From positions 1-22,140 of IMG/VR virus record IMGVR_UViG_3300042549_003888: a stretch of DNA of 22,140 nucleotides; one strand, written 5' to 3'. The translations under genes and the position numbers were made by a program. This DNA comes from a virus. The notes under the pieces are model-generated. The model had not been told where the DNA came from. It worked only from the letters and a program-made list of their open reading frames with translations, and did not search any database. Of this stretch, positions 5,465 to 16,500 are shown piece after piece; the first letter of the stretch is position 1, and each line of letters opens with the position of its first letter.

Positions 5465-7719
5465 TGGCTGAAAAAGTACGAAAGATCCCCGCAGCGTTCG
5501 AAGGAACGCGGGCGATCCCAGCACAGTACACGACCGACCCAGATATTGCGACGCCAGAGCAGATCGCCTCTATTGGCACTGCCACCGACAAGGCACGCAA
5601 ACTAGCGAAGGGCCAGGTCATTGTTACAGCCCAGCCGAAGAGCAAGCCGTTGGCGACCGCGCCAGTTGGCACTTCGGCAACCCGACGCGCCCTGCGTTCG
5701 GCACGCACCCTCAGCAACGCTGGTGTCCAGAGCGGCACTGAGCGCGGCATTGCGGATCCATCACTCACCGTTCGCAACCGTGCTGCAACCAAGATCAAGC
5801 CAAACATCGAGCGCCTCACCCTTGGAGAGAAGAACTCCATTAAGATGCTCGAGTCCTCGCTTACTGGTCGAGCGGAGAACCCAGGCGAGAACGAGGAACT
5901 CCTCCTCCTCCAGGAGATCCTTGGTCGCAAGCAGATGGTCGAGCCAGAGCAGAATCGTCTCCGCTCGCTCTTCCGACGCATGGACAACCTCTACCACCCA
6001 GAGACCATGACCCTCGGTGGTGCAGACCACTGGGCAGAGGATCCAAGCGCACGCCTTGCTGGCCGCGCCCACGTCTCGGTCAACATCCACCACGCCTACG
6101 TCCAGATCCCTGCTGCCATTCAGGCAGTGCGTCCAGTCATCAACTACATCGCCACTGGCCCAACGCCAGAGGAGCGACAGACTGCGCAACTCCGAGAGCG
6201 ACTTTACTTCCGCTGGTGGGATGCCAACGACATGGACCTTACCCACGAGCATGCCGCACTCCTCAAGGAGTTGTACGGACACACGGCAGCCAAGGTCTAC
6301 TGGGATCCAGTTGCTGACCTGCCAAAGGTTTCGATCATCGAGCGCCCAGAAAACCTCTACCTCGGCTTCGGATCAAGCGACTACAATCGCCTAGATTGGG
6401 CCATCTACACCTACGGCATGTCGCCGCAGTCTGTACAGGAAGATTACGGCGTTGAAGTCATTCCTGTGAAGCAGGGAGAGAAGTGGTTCCCATACACCAC
6501 TCGTGGCACACACGCCGATCCAATCGGCAACGTTTGGATGAACAGTTTTGAGCGAAACCCACTTCGACGAGAGTCTGCCTACGAGCAGATGCAGATCGAG
6601 GTGTATGACTATTGGTACAAGGTGCCGACCAAGCCTGGCGATGCGCCGCTTGTGTACAACGCCATCTTCGTTGGCAACACGCTTGTTAAGAACGATCCAC
6701 ATCCTGAGTACCAGGGACAGATCCCGTACATTCACCTTCCAAACGGCAAGATCCCTGGCAGCCCATACGGCAAGCCAGCCCTCTACGACGCCGAACAACT
6801 CCTTCGCGAGAAGGACGAGCGGATCACTGCCATGGCGCAGATGATCCAATCCGTTGTCGGTGGACAGATGTGGCAGTTGGTCGGTGCCGAGGCGCCTGAC
6901 GAGGTTCCTGCTAATGCGCTGCCAAAGCCTGGACGCGTCGCCACACCTGGCCCTGGCAACGAACTCCGCGCCATCCAGCCGTTCATTCCTAACTTCCAGA
7001 TCGAGCAGTACATTGGGCGCATCGACCGCGAACTCGCGGTTGCTACGGGCCTCAATGACCTGCTCCTCGGTCTGGCGCCGTCGCAGGTGCTCGGTTCGTC
7101 CCGAGCCATCGCTGCGCTCATTGCTAACTACGAGGCACGCCTCGCTCCGAAGCGCAAGGTCTTCTACTCCTGGATGCGCCAGGTCTGGGAGATGTGCGCA
7201 CGTATCTGGGAAGTCAAAGACCCAGCGGTCAGGGAGATCATTGACGGCGAATACCGCATTGAGATCGTTGCCCCTGAGTTGACCCCTCGCGATACGCTTG
7301 AACTTGCTTCGACCGCGATCAACCTTGTTCAGAACCGAATCTGGAGCGCTGAGCGTGCTATGGATCGCGTGGGCGTGGAAGATCCAGTCGGCGAGAAGGA
7401 ACTCATCCGTGACGAGCAGACTGACGCAACGCTCAACCCGAGCGCTGTGGCCACGATGGCTCAGGTCATGAACATGATGAAGCAGATGCAGATGCAGGAA
7501 CAGCAGATGCAAGCACAGATGGGCGCCGCAAGCGACCAAATGGCGCAGGCTCAGAACGCTTCCCGCACGCAGAACCCGCCAGTCCCTGGAAGCCAGGCTC
7601 TAAACCAGCCAGAAAACCAGCAGCAGGCGCCAGCCGAGTCGCTACCAGCGAACGCGGCGGCTCCTGGTGAGCAGAATCTTCTCCCCGCTCCAACGGGGAC
7701 CAATGAGGTACCCGCCTAA
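5464..7719 (+). CDS. Portal protein
   Basis: This 751-aa protein follows terminase directly (TAATG overlap). Residues 205-300 show a portal body pattern: VSVNIHHAYVQIPAAIQ, a helical stretch with RLYFRWWDAND, then HTAAKVYWDP. Residues about 510-590 hold the typical crown-side element ATGLNDLLLGLAPSQVLGSS followed by a long helix with LIANYEARLAPKRKVF. Portals form the dodecameric ring at one capsid vertex through which DNA enters and leaves. The first about 165 residues are an extra, Ala/Arg-rich and probably disordered extension. The last about 100 residues are Met/Gln-rich and then Pro/Ala/Asn-rich. This makes the protein longer than most portals (about 450-600 aa). Confidence 0.9.
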   Translation: MAEKVRKIPAAFEGTRAIPAQYTTDPDIATPEQIASIGTATDKARKLAKGQVIVTAQPKSKPLATAPVGTSATRRALRSARTLSNAGVQSGTERGIADPSLTVRNRAATKIKPNIERLTLGEKNSIKMLESSLTGRAENPGENEELLLLQEILGRKQMVEPEQNRLRSLFRRMDNLYHPETMTLGGADHWAEDPSARLAGRAHVSVNIHHAYVQIPAAIQAVRPVINYIATGPTPEERQTAQLRERLYFRWWDANDMDLTHEHAALLKELYGHTAAKVYWDPVADLPKVSIIERPENLYLGFGSSDYNRLDWAIYTYGMSPQSVQEDYGVEVIPVKQGEKWFPYTTRGTHADPIGNVWMNSFERNPLRRESAYEQMQIEVYDYWYKVPTKPGDAPLVYNAIFVGNTLVKNDPHPEYQGQIPYIHLPNGKIPGSPYGKPALYDAEQLLREKDERITAMAQMIQSVVGGQMWQLVGAEAPDEVPANALPKPGRVATPGPGNELRAIQPFIPNFQIEQYIGRIDRELAVATGLNDLLLGLAPSQVLGSSRAIAALIANYEARLAPKRKVFYSWMRQVWEMCARIWEVKDPAVREIIDGEYRIEIVAPELTPRDTLELASTAINLVQNRIWSAERAMDRVGVEDPVGEKELIRDEQTDATLNPSAVATMAQVMNMMKQMQMQEQQMQAQMGAASDQMAQAQNASRTQNPPVPGSQALNQPENQQQAPAESLPANAAAPGEQNLLPAPTGTNEVPA

Positions 7720-10514
7720 TGGCACGACGAGGACGATTCACCAATCCTAACGCTGGCGGTCAGAACCTTAGTTCCCTAATCGTTTCGCTCCTTCGCGAAC
7801 GAAAGAACGCTGAGGAGCAGTTGCTGCTAGAAAGATTCCGCAACAAGGAAGTTAGCGCGGAAGAGGTCCAGGCATTCTACGATAACTGGGCGTCTACTTC
7901 TGGCTTCACTGAGGGTACGCTCGAGTTTGATCAGTTGAACCAGCGCAAGAAGAACGCGTACGATACTGGTATCAAGTACCGATACGACGAATTGCTTGCA
8001 GAGTTTAACAGCAACGGCGGAAAAAATTACTCGGAGTTGATGGACTTCCTCAACGGAACAGCCCAAACGGTCAACGACAAGAATAACGCCCAGCAATACT
8101 TGGACCTGCGCAAGAGCATTACGAACAACTTCATCAACGAGGCATCAAGCCAGTTGCAAATGGGCCAGATGACGATTGATGAGTTTAGGTCGCAAGTTGA
8201 CGCTGGAATTAACTCATCCTTTGCCAAGGGTTCCAAGGAGTACAACGACTCTAAGTACGCAGCCTTTGTTGCTGAATACAACGGAGAGTACACCAAGTAC
8301 CAGAACCGAATCAAGGCTGGAAAGAGCGGAGCATACTCTGGCTTTGTTAACTTCCTAAACCAGATGAAGAGCCGAATGTCCACAGAGGGCATTGGTGGGG
8401 AACTTCTTACGCGAATTGACGCGGATATTGTTTCGACCAGGGCATCTGGCGCTGCCGCTGCTGGCGGAGCACAAGTTGACAGGGTACTTAAGTCACAGGG
8501 AATCCTTTCGGAACTATACGCAGAGGCCTTGTCGACAAGTGGAATTATGGGGGCAGAGTTGACTGCCGAAGACATTGCTGCTGGGAAAACCTACTCAATC
8601 GCTAACATTGCAAATAATCCAGGCGCACTAGAGACCTGGATTACCATGATCGAGAATGGCACTGCTCAGATTGACGCAGAATTGGCAAAAAAGTACGACA
8701 TTGACAGCCCAGACGACATTCGCAGAATTCTGGACGTTGAAGTACGAAGTATCGAAGTTGCTGGCGCTGCCGCAAATCGCCTAAACCCTACTGAGAATAA
8801 CGCAGCATGGGCATCACTTGGCAAGACCCTTTCCCGAACGATTGGTAGCAGAACCCTAGTTGACGATGTCTCCGAGGGGATGAACCAGTACGCATCAGAC
8901 CTCCAGAGGGCTGGTGCATCTGGTGACGACATTGCTATTGCACGAGCAACCAGCGAATGGCAGAAGTTCTTGGCTGGTCAGAAGTCAGCGTATGGAGAAC
9001 TCCAGGGAGATGCAAACCGAGGCCTTACTGGTCGTCAGGTTCTTGACGAGCAACTTGCGACCTACGGCGTATACGGAACTGCCTTTAAGGCTGCATTGTC
9101 CAATACCGAAAAGGGAATCGCTGGGAACGTTCTTGGAGTTGGTGACCAGACGCTAGAGGACTTCTTCCAGGTGCCTGCTGGGTTTAGCGGCGATGGCGTA
9201 GTGACATTCGGTGCAACCTACTCCAACGGAAGCATCCCAGAAACACTAAGGAACTACGACGACCTAGTAAGCGGACGTAAGGTTCAGGTAGTCACAAGGA
9301 ACCCACAGACTGGTACCGTTACTAAGGTAACAACTGACCCGATTGCTGTTGGTCCAAGTGGAAGACTTGGTAACACTCAGATTGCAAGCAAGGATGGCGG
9401 ATACCTTTCGGTCATTGCGTACGTTGACGGGCCAAACGGAGAAAGAGTTCCAGTTATTCAATCTATTAAAGCAAGTGGTACAATTCAAACTGCTGCTGGT
9501 ACGGCAACCACAACGTGGGGATACCAGTACGAAATGGAAAGCGGCAAGGTAGTTTACGTCTCTACCAGTGGTCAGGCGTATGACGAGAATCCATTTGACA
9601 AACCGCCAAGGCTTCTGGAGGGCGGCGTTTACTTTGTCGAGGGCGGAACCTCTGGTGGCGCTCAACCGCTGAAGTCAGCACCATCAATTGACATCAACTC
9701 GGCTCTGAATGGCGCCGATCCAAAGTCGTTTTACGCACTGAACCAAATTGCCGAAGGACTTACCAAACTAGTCGGAGAAAACTCTGAATGGTTGCAGACT
9801 CTTGGCGCTGTTGACCGAGCAAACATTGTTGGTGAGATTGGCCAGATCGAATCAAAAGCCAAAGAGGCCCAACTTAATAGCACACAGATTCTTCTTAGGA
9901 ATGCTACGCGACAGGGAGCAGACTCTAATTATATCCGTAGCCTACAGGCACAAATTGTCGAACTGAAAACTGGTGGTTCCCAGGTAACCCAGTTTAATCT
10001 TGTTCGGGAAAATTCCCAGAGTTACGAAGAGATTGAGCCAGGTCTCTACAAGTTGCGACAGCCAACTGGACCAGGGGGAAGTGTTGGTGGATACGCTCTT
10101 GGGTTTGGCCAAGACTACAATATCGACGAGCAGGGAAGGGAACTTCCAGATGTTGTCGACATCAGAATTCAGGCTCCAAAGCCAACCCCAGGAATTACGG
10201 GTGCTGGATATTCACCATATCTTGCTAACGCTATGGCTTTGCAAGGTTACAAACCTGGAACCCAGAAGTCACCAGACTTCTTTAGGAATACTCCAGCAGC
10301 AGCGCCAGTCAATTCTTCGTACCTGGCATTGGCTGGATATGCTGGGGGAGCGCCAACAACTCCAACCGCTACGGCACCAGCGCCAATTGTTCCAGCGGCT
10401 ATGACTCCGTTCGTTGCCGATGATCGAGAGGCTAGGCGAGCACTAATTGCCCAACAGAGCCAGACAACGCCGCCGCCACCAACAGTTAAGCCATTCCGTA
10501 TTGGAGGTCGCTAA
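7719..10514 (+). CDS. Large structural-region protein of unknown function (931 aa)
   Basis: The family was not recognised. The start ATG overlaps the portal stop (TAATG); GAGG at 7705-7708 is a modest ribosome-binding site. Residues 1-400 are mostly helical. Residues 39-113 and 145-216 appear to be two divergent copies of one unit, each with an acidic helix, a G(T/S).E(F/Y) element and an ending near (M/V)(D/N)FLN. Residues about 480-660 are rich in Gly, Thr and Val and look beta-rich. Residues about 820-931 are Pro/Ala/Thr-rich and probably disordered. There is no signal peptide or clear membrane helix. Position between portal and an even larger protein suggests a virion component, perhaps an internal or ejected protein. 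Hand GC counts of about 48-53% in several 60-nt lines are lower than in the portal gene. Confidence 0.85.
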   Translation: MARRGRFTNPNAGGQNLSSLIVSLLRERKNAEEQLLLERFRNKEVSAEEVQAFYDNWASTSGFTEGTLEFDQLNQRKKNAYDTGIKYRYDELLAEFNSNGGKNYSELMDFLNGTAQTVNDKNNAQQYLDLRKSITNNFINEASSQLQMGQMTIDEFRSQVDAGINSSFAKGSKEYNDSKYAAFVAEYNGEYTKYQNRIKAGKSGAYSGFVNFLNQMKSRMSTEGIGGELLTRIDADIVSTRASGAAAAGGAQVDRVLKSQGILSELYAEALSTSGIMGAELTAEDIAAGKTYSIANIANNPGALETWITMIENGTAQIDAELAKKYDIDSPDDIRRILDVEVRSIEVAGAAANRLNPTENNAAWASLGKTLSRTIGSRTLVDDVSEGMNQYASDLQRAGASGDDIAIARATSEWQKFLAGQKSAYGELQGDANRGLTGRQVLDEQLATYGVYGTAFKAALSNTEKGIAGNVLGVGDQTLEDFFQVPAGFSGDGVVTFGATYSNGSIPETLRNYDDLVSGRKVQVVTRNPQTGTVTKVTTDPIAVGPSGRLGNTQIASKDGGYLSVIAYVDGPNGERVPVIQSIKASGTIQTAAGTATTTWGYQYEMESGKVVYVSTSGQAYDENPFDKPPRLLEGGVYFVEGGTSGGAQPLKSAPSIDINSALNGADPKSFYALNQIAEGLTKLVGENSEWLQTLGAVDRANIVGEIGQIESKAKEAQLNSTQILLRNATRQGADSNYIRSLQAQIVELKTGGSQVTQFNLVRENSQSYEEIEPGLYKLRQPTGPGGSVGGYALGFGQDYNIDEQGRELPDVVDIRIQAPKPTPGITGAGYSPYLANAMALQGYKPGTQKSPDFFRNTPAAAPVNSSYLALAGYAGGAPTTPTATAPAPIVPAAMTPFVADDREARRALIAQQSQTTPPPPTVKPFRIGGR

Positions 10515-13500
10515 TGCCAATTAAGGGTCTAGGACCATCATCTCAGGCTTCGGTCGGCCCACAGGCTGACGTACCAACGAGGCCGCTGGGTGGAGCAGCA
10601 TCAAACCTGTCCACGATGGGCAAGTTTAACCTAGACATTACAAAGCCAGCCGAAAGCCTTGGCGGTACTGCCGAGGGATTTGCTGGTGGCATTCAGGCTG
10701 TCGGAAAGGCTGTGGTCAGCGTTGTCGAAAACATTCCAATTGCTGGTCTTGTTACAAAGCCAGTAATTGGCGCCGTGGGTGCGGTTGCTGACGCAACTGT
10801 AGGTCAGGTCGTCAAGGGAATCTCATCTGGTCCAATCGGCAAGGCTGCAAATGACGCCGCTGGTTTTGCGTTTAATGTAGCAACTCTTCCGCTACAGGGT
10901 GCCCTTAAGGTACTTACCGTGCCAGGACAGGAACTCGCGAAAAAGGCCATGGAGGCCCGAATTAAGTCCACCGCTATGGGCAAGAAGGACATCGCAACGT
11001 TCCTTTGGTCCGAGGCTCCAAGGGACGCGATTCGTCGGTATAAAGATGGTGAGTCAGCAGAAGATATTGCTGCCGACTACGTTGGCCAGTTTGGTATTGG
11101 TGAAGCAAGTAAGGGAGCCTACAGCCAGGATGCGCTGGCTAACTTCCTGTGGACTATGTTGCTAGACCCAATTAACATTGTTCCAATCACTAAGCCATTC
11201 ACTGTTGGAGCCAAGGCCGCTCGTCTTTCTGCCGCTGGTGTAGATGGGCTTAATGCCGCAGCGAAGATCGCCAAACAGGATGCTTCCGCAGCACTTAAAC
11301 TGGGGAACAAGGAACTTGCAAAGAGGCTAACTTCAGAGGCTACACTCCGAGCAGAGGAAGCCGTCTTCCTGCAAAAGTACGACTGGGCTGGAAAGATGTA
11401 CACCGCAACCTGGGGCAAAGTTGCAGATAAGTGGTCTCAGGTGACTGGCGGTCGACTGAGCAAAGAACTTGCACAGCAGCCAGAGCGAATCGTCGGTGGC
11501 AAGGCAACCACTGCAATGCTTGACGAACTTACCGCCACCACTGGAAAGCAGAACGTAGATGAGGCACTGGGAAACGCCGTCCTAACCACCGTCAACGCAA
11601 ACAAGGCAGCCGTAGCCGAAACGCTTGTAAGCACGCAGCGAAACGTCTGGCGTGCCTCCAGCCAGAACCTCGTCAAGACCCTGTACGCCGCTATTGGAAC
11701 TGGGTCGAAGGGCGCTGACTCGCTTCTTGCCGTCCAGTACGGCAGCGAGAGGACCATTAAGGACTTCCTCACTGACCTTGGATACTCCAGCGCAGACCAG
11801 GCTCGGATCGTCACCGCTGTGGAGAATGCCTACACTCCAACCGTTAAGGCATTCTATGGCAGCGACGCTGTTGCCAAAGTTTATAGCGAACTAACCGATG
11901 TTATGTCCCGAATCGACGTGAAGGCTCGACCAGACTTCTACGTCAATGCCGCCGAGGCGCTTGGTAAGTCCAACCTTCGCTATGCCGTTGACGCTGGCGT
12001 TGAACTCATCCAGCGAAACAAGTTGAACCTCATCCGCTTTGCAGGAGACGAGACACAGTTCGTCGACTACCTAAGCCGAACGTTGCAGTTCGGTTTCAGG
12101 GTTTCCGCCGACAAAGCCCAGGAGATTGCACGAAATCAGTGGGCAAAGAACGCTGGAAATACCAGAGACCTTCTGAATCTTCTCGAGACTGGTCGCATGG
12201 CTGCGTTCGGTCGCTCGATGCGCGAGATTGCGCTGGAGCGCGCCAAGGAGTCCGACGGGCTTGCTGCTATTGAGAAGGCCGCCGCTGGGCGACACGAGGC
12301 TGTGGCAAAAGCGTACTTCCCAGAACTTTCAGGAGAAGAAGCGATTGCCGTCGGTAAACTGTTTGACCAAGTGGCGATTACTGGCGCGGCTCGAGAAGGC
12401 TTGACGCCCAACCAGTGGTACGCCAAGTACACCTATGGTGTCTCTGGACTGAGCGAAACAGATGCTGCCGTATCGCTCGTCGACGAACTCTACAGCACAA
12501 CGGAGTTGACTAAGGCCGCGTTCAGGGAGGCAAAGACCCCTGCCGAGATCCTTGAAGTTGCAAAAACGATTAAACCAACCAAGCGCATGGTTGATGCTGG
12601 TCTTGGTGGCCAGTTGGCAGTTGAAACGGTTGATACGGCCAAGGGAGCATTTGCTCTCCCTGGAGGAACTGCCGCACTCGACGATCTAACGCCGTACAAC
12701 ATCATTGACGAGGTCGTTATCGCCTCGCAACCTTACGAAATCATTGAGGCCTTGCCTGGAGACATTCGGGTAAAAATGCACTTAAAGATGACTGCCTCAA
12801 AAAGCATTGACATGTCCGATCCGATTGCCGTGGCAAACAGGGTTGTGTTCTCCTTACTATCACCTCGTCGCAATCTGTCTGGAAACGCTGCCGTATATCA
12901 GGCTCTACGAATTCGTAACGCGGATGATCTTGCAGCATTTGTCGAAAGGTATGGCAACGATGTTAAGAATCTTCCAAACCTCGACGCTGGAGCATCTGCT
13001 CGACTTGGCAAGAGGATTGCCGAGGACTTTGGCTTCGACATGGGAGCAAAAGATGGAGATGTGACTGGGATTATCTCCCACTTGTCTGACGCCGCAAGAG
13101 TCCTAGTTCTTGCAAAAGAAAACCCTGAATTCTTCCTAATTAAAAATGGCGAAAGCCTAACCCAATTTGCCGAAAGGTTGACACTTCTTAATGGCGTGCA
13201 ACTTAAGGTCGGATCGTTTGCTGTAGAGTTGATGCGAGCATCCGACGCAGCAGTCGGCGCTATTGATGCCCAGATGTCTGGTGGTGTTCTTAAATGGGCT
13301 ATGGACAACGGTATTGACGGTAACCTTATCAAGGAACTCCGAGACATCGGTACTAAGGAATCAAATAAATACGCAGACGAACTGGAGTCTCTGATCCCAA
13401 GGCTTAAGGCTGGGGAGAACGTGTATGGTCCTAGCGCCAATGGAGCAGAGTCAACTTTGGGACCAAAGACTATTGATGGATCAAACGCCAGTCCATTTAC

Positions 13501-16500
13501 CAAGGCTTCGGTAGGAACACTTCCAAACTGGTCAACTACTAAGGCGACATCTGCAAAAGTTACCTTGCTAGAGGGAAGTTCTTTCAAGGTCATGAACAAG
13601 TACGTTAGCATGATGGCAGACCAGTGGTCAACCGTTGGGCGAATTGCAGATAACGGAGAAAGAATCGTTTACACTGGGCTGGACAAGATGTCTGGAGGAC
13701 AAAAGCAATGGTTTATTTGGGATATTTTCCGAAAGCAGTTGGAGCCACACCAGTGGCTACATCGAGATGCTGATAAGTTGGCAAAGCCAACTATTGATCA
13801 GGTTCGGAATGCGATTTCCTCAATTCGTTCTTCTGGTGGGTTCACTACTAAGAGGCAGTTTGATGGCGTAGACCCACGCGTAATGTCCGAGTTCCTTGAG
13901 GAGCGCGGCGGTCAGGTACTTGGCAAGGCTAAGTTCTACCGCAACGGAAAGTCAGCAATCGAACTCTTTAAAGGCGCAGACGTCACGACGGCGATCCACG
14001 AGATCGGCCACATCGGACGACGACATCTCTCCGATGTTGATCAGCAGGTCGTCCTCGAGGTTTATGGTGCCAAGGGTGGCTGGACCACAGAACTCGAAGA
14101 GAAGTTTGCCAAGGACTTTACTAACTACATGTACACTGGACGGGCACCAACGCCTGGCCTAGTCGACCTATTCAGCAAGATCCGTCAGTTCATGGCAGAC
14201 CTTTGGTCCAAGGTAAGCAAAACCGAGCAGATTCACCCAGAACTGCGTGACGTCTTTGATCGCATGCTGAGCCACAACGGCCCACAGCCGCTGCCAGATG
14301 CAGACACGTGGTCGCGCATTACGCTCATCAGCGAGCGAAGCCTAACTCAGAATGCACGAGACGCCGTTTTAAAGCGCGTCGGCATGATCCTTGGCGAGAC
14401 CGACGGTAGCGAAACGCTCCGCTCGGTCGATGACGCCGCAGTAGATCTGACGCAGCGCATTGACGACGGTGTGGTCGTTCGTGGCGACGGCGCAACGTTC
14501 AACCCAATCCGAAACACGGTTCAGGTTGCTGGTAAGGACTTTGGCTTCATGAACTCACCATTCCTGAGTCGAAGCGTTGTCCTGAAGGGTGCAGACCGAG
14601 AGCGATTCCTTACGGACAAGGCGTTCCAGAAAGAAGTCCTCGGCAAGTACCTCAAGAGCAACGAGGATCTACTATCACTCGACAACCACTACATCGGGCT
14701 TTATGATGACGCCAAGATCGACACGTACTACATCGATGTCTCGATTAAGTACGACAGCGTCCAGGAAGCAATCGAGGCTGGTACTCGAGCGCAGCAGCAG
14801 TCGGTATTCAGGCTCAACGACTACGGCAAGTACTTCCTAGACACGCCGCTTGGTCGACTCGGGGCAGAGCGGGAAAACGCAAAGATCACTCGATCCGCAC
14901 TAGACATCAGCCCTGGCGAGATTGAGAAACTGAGCAAGCCTCGCATGGGTGCTGATCAGTTGGAATCCGCGCTCCGACCAATCGCTGACGAACTTGTCGA
15001 GAAGTACGATGACGTTGCTGCGGTCTGGTGGAACAAGGGCGGCTCTGCTGCTGACATCGTTGACTGGGTACGAAACCACCCAGAGATCACCGTACGAGAA
15101 CTAACGGAGACCGAGGCTCGGCTCTTGCCAGACGGGTTCAAGGCCCGACAGGCTGACATTGCCCTCGGAGGCTACCGATACGGCGTTGCCCCCAAGGGCG
15201 GCATCATCGAGCGCACCACTCGTGTGTCCGATGGGTTCGGCGGTACCCGAATCGCAACTTCAGCGCAACCATTCGTCGACCTGCTTGACACGACGGCAAT
15301 AAACAAGTTGGATGAGGTAACCGCTGGTGTCAATAAGCGTCGCGGATTCCTCGACAAGTTCAGGGACAACATGACTCGCGAGTACGGACCTGACGTGGTC
15401 AGGACGAACTACGTCGAGCGATTCGTCACCGACATTACCAAGAAGACCATGATCACCGCACGAGAGGCTGAGATCATCTTGGCCCGCGTCGGCAACCTTG
15501 CCGCACGCAAGGAGACCACGATGCGCGGCCTGTGGTTCGAGCGCGATCAGGTACAGACGATTTTCCGCGAGGTGCTCGGTGACGCCGAGTACTTCAAGTA
15601 CATCGAAAACAATGATCCGCTCACTGACCTCTTCACTGCTGCTGCTGGCGACGTAAGCGTCGTCGGCCTGCTTCCTGGCTTCAGCGGTCGGGCCAAGGCG
15701 TGGAAGCCCGTTATGGGCGCGGTCACCGACCGTGCGTTCCCGCTCTTCCGCTTCGGTAAGGGCAACCCGTTCTTCCGCCAGATCCTTGAGCCAATCGAGA
15801 CCAAGATGATGGGCCTGATCGACAGGATTAAGGCTGATCAGGTCGATGAGTTCCTCGGCGACAAGCCATCGAAGTTGGTCCGCCGAATGACCGAGGACAG
15901 CCGATCAGTAACGAACGAGATCGCCGAGTCCGTATTCTATGACCAGGAGAAGGCCGCAGTCGCTGCAATCTCCGCAGTACGCGAGAAGCCAGCATTCAAC
16001 AATGCCGTGTCTCGAGTGCTCAAGGCAAAGGGCGCGATCAAGGACGGCGTCTGGGCGATCAATAACCCAGAAGAGTACAAGTTGATGATCCGCGACATCA
16101 TGGCATCCGAGTGGGCCGTGAACGAGATGTACGACCTCCTTAAGAAGGCAATGCCAGAGACATTCGAGCAGTTCGCTGAGGCTGGCCTCACCGACGGTCG
16201 AACCGTCATGGCTCGCATCCTTGAGGACGGCATGATCCAGTCTAGCCCAGAGGCATTCGCTGCGGTACTCCGACGCGATGCTGGCCCGACCATCGGGCTA
16301 TGGGGCAGGGCACTTGCTGAATCTGGCATCCCTGAGTCGAAGGCTCGAGAAATCGCAGCCGCCGCCCACGGTGTCTTCACTGACGCCATGATCCGTGGAA
16401 CGCGACGTGCCAACAAGTACCAGTTCTTCAGTTCCTACCGCTCATGGTTCGAGCGTTCGATCAACCATCCGTTCCTCGGAATCTACCCGTACTCGTACAT

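Noticed and set aside
6391-7539. Minus-strand 382-aa frame inside the portal gene
   Set aside because: Produced by codon bias of the portal gene; composition is Leu/Arg/His-rich without motifs, and no other minus-strand gene exists here.
12898-13611. Minus-strand 237-aa frame inside the giant gene
   Set aside because: Ser/Leu-rich shadow lying wholly within a continuous plus-strand gene, with no supporting signals.
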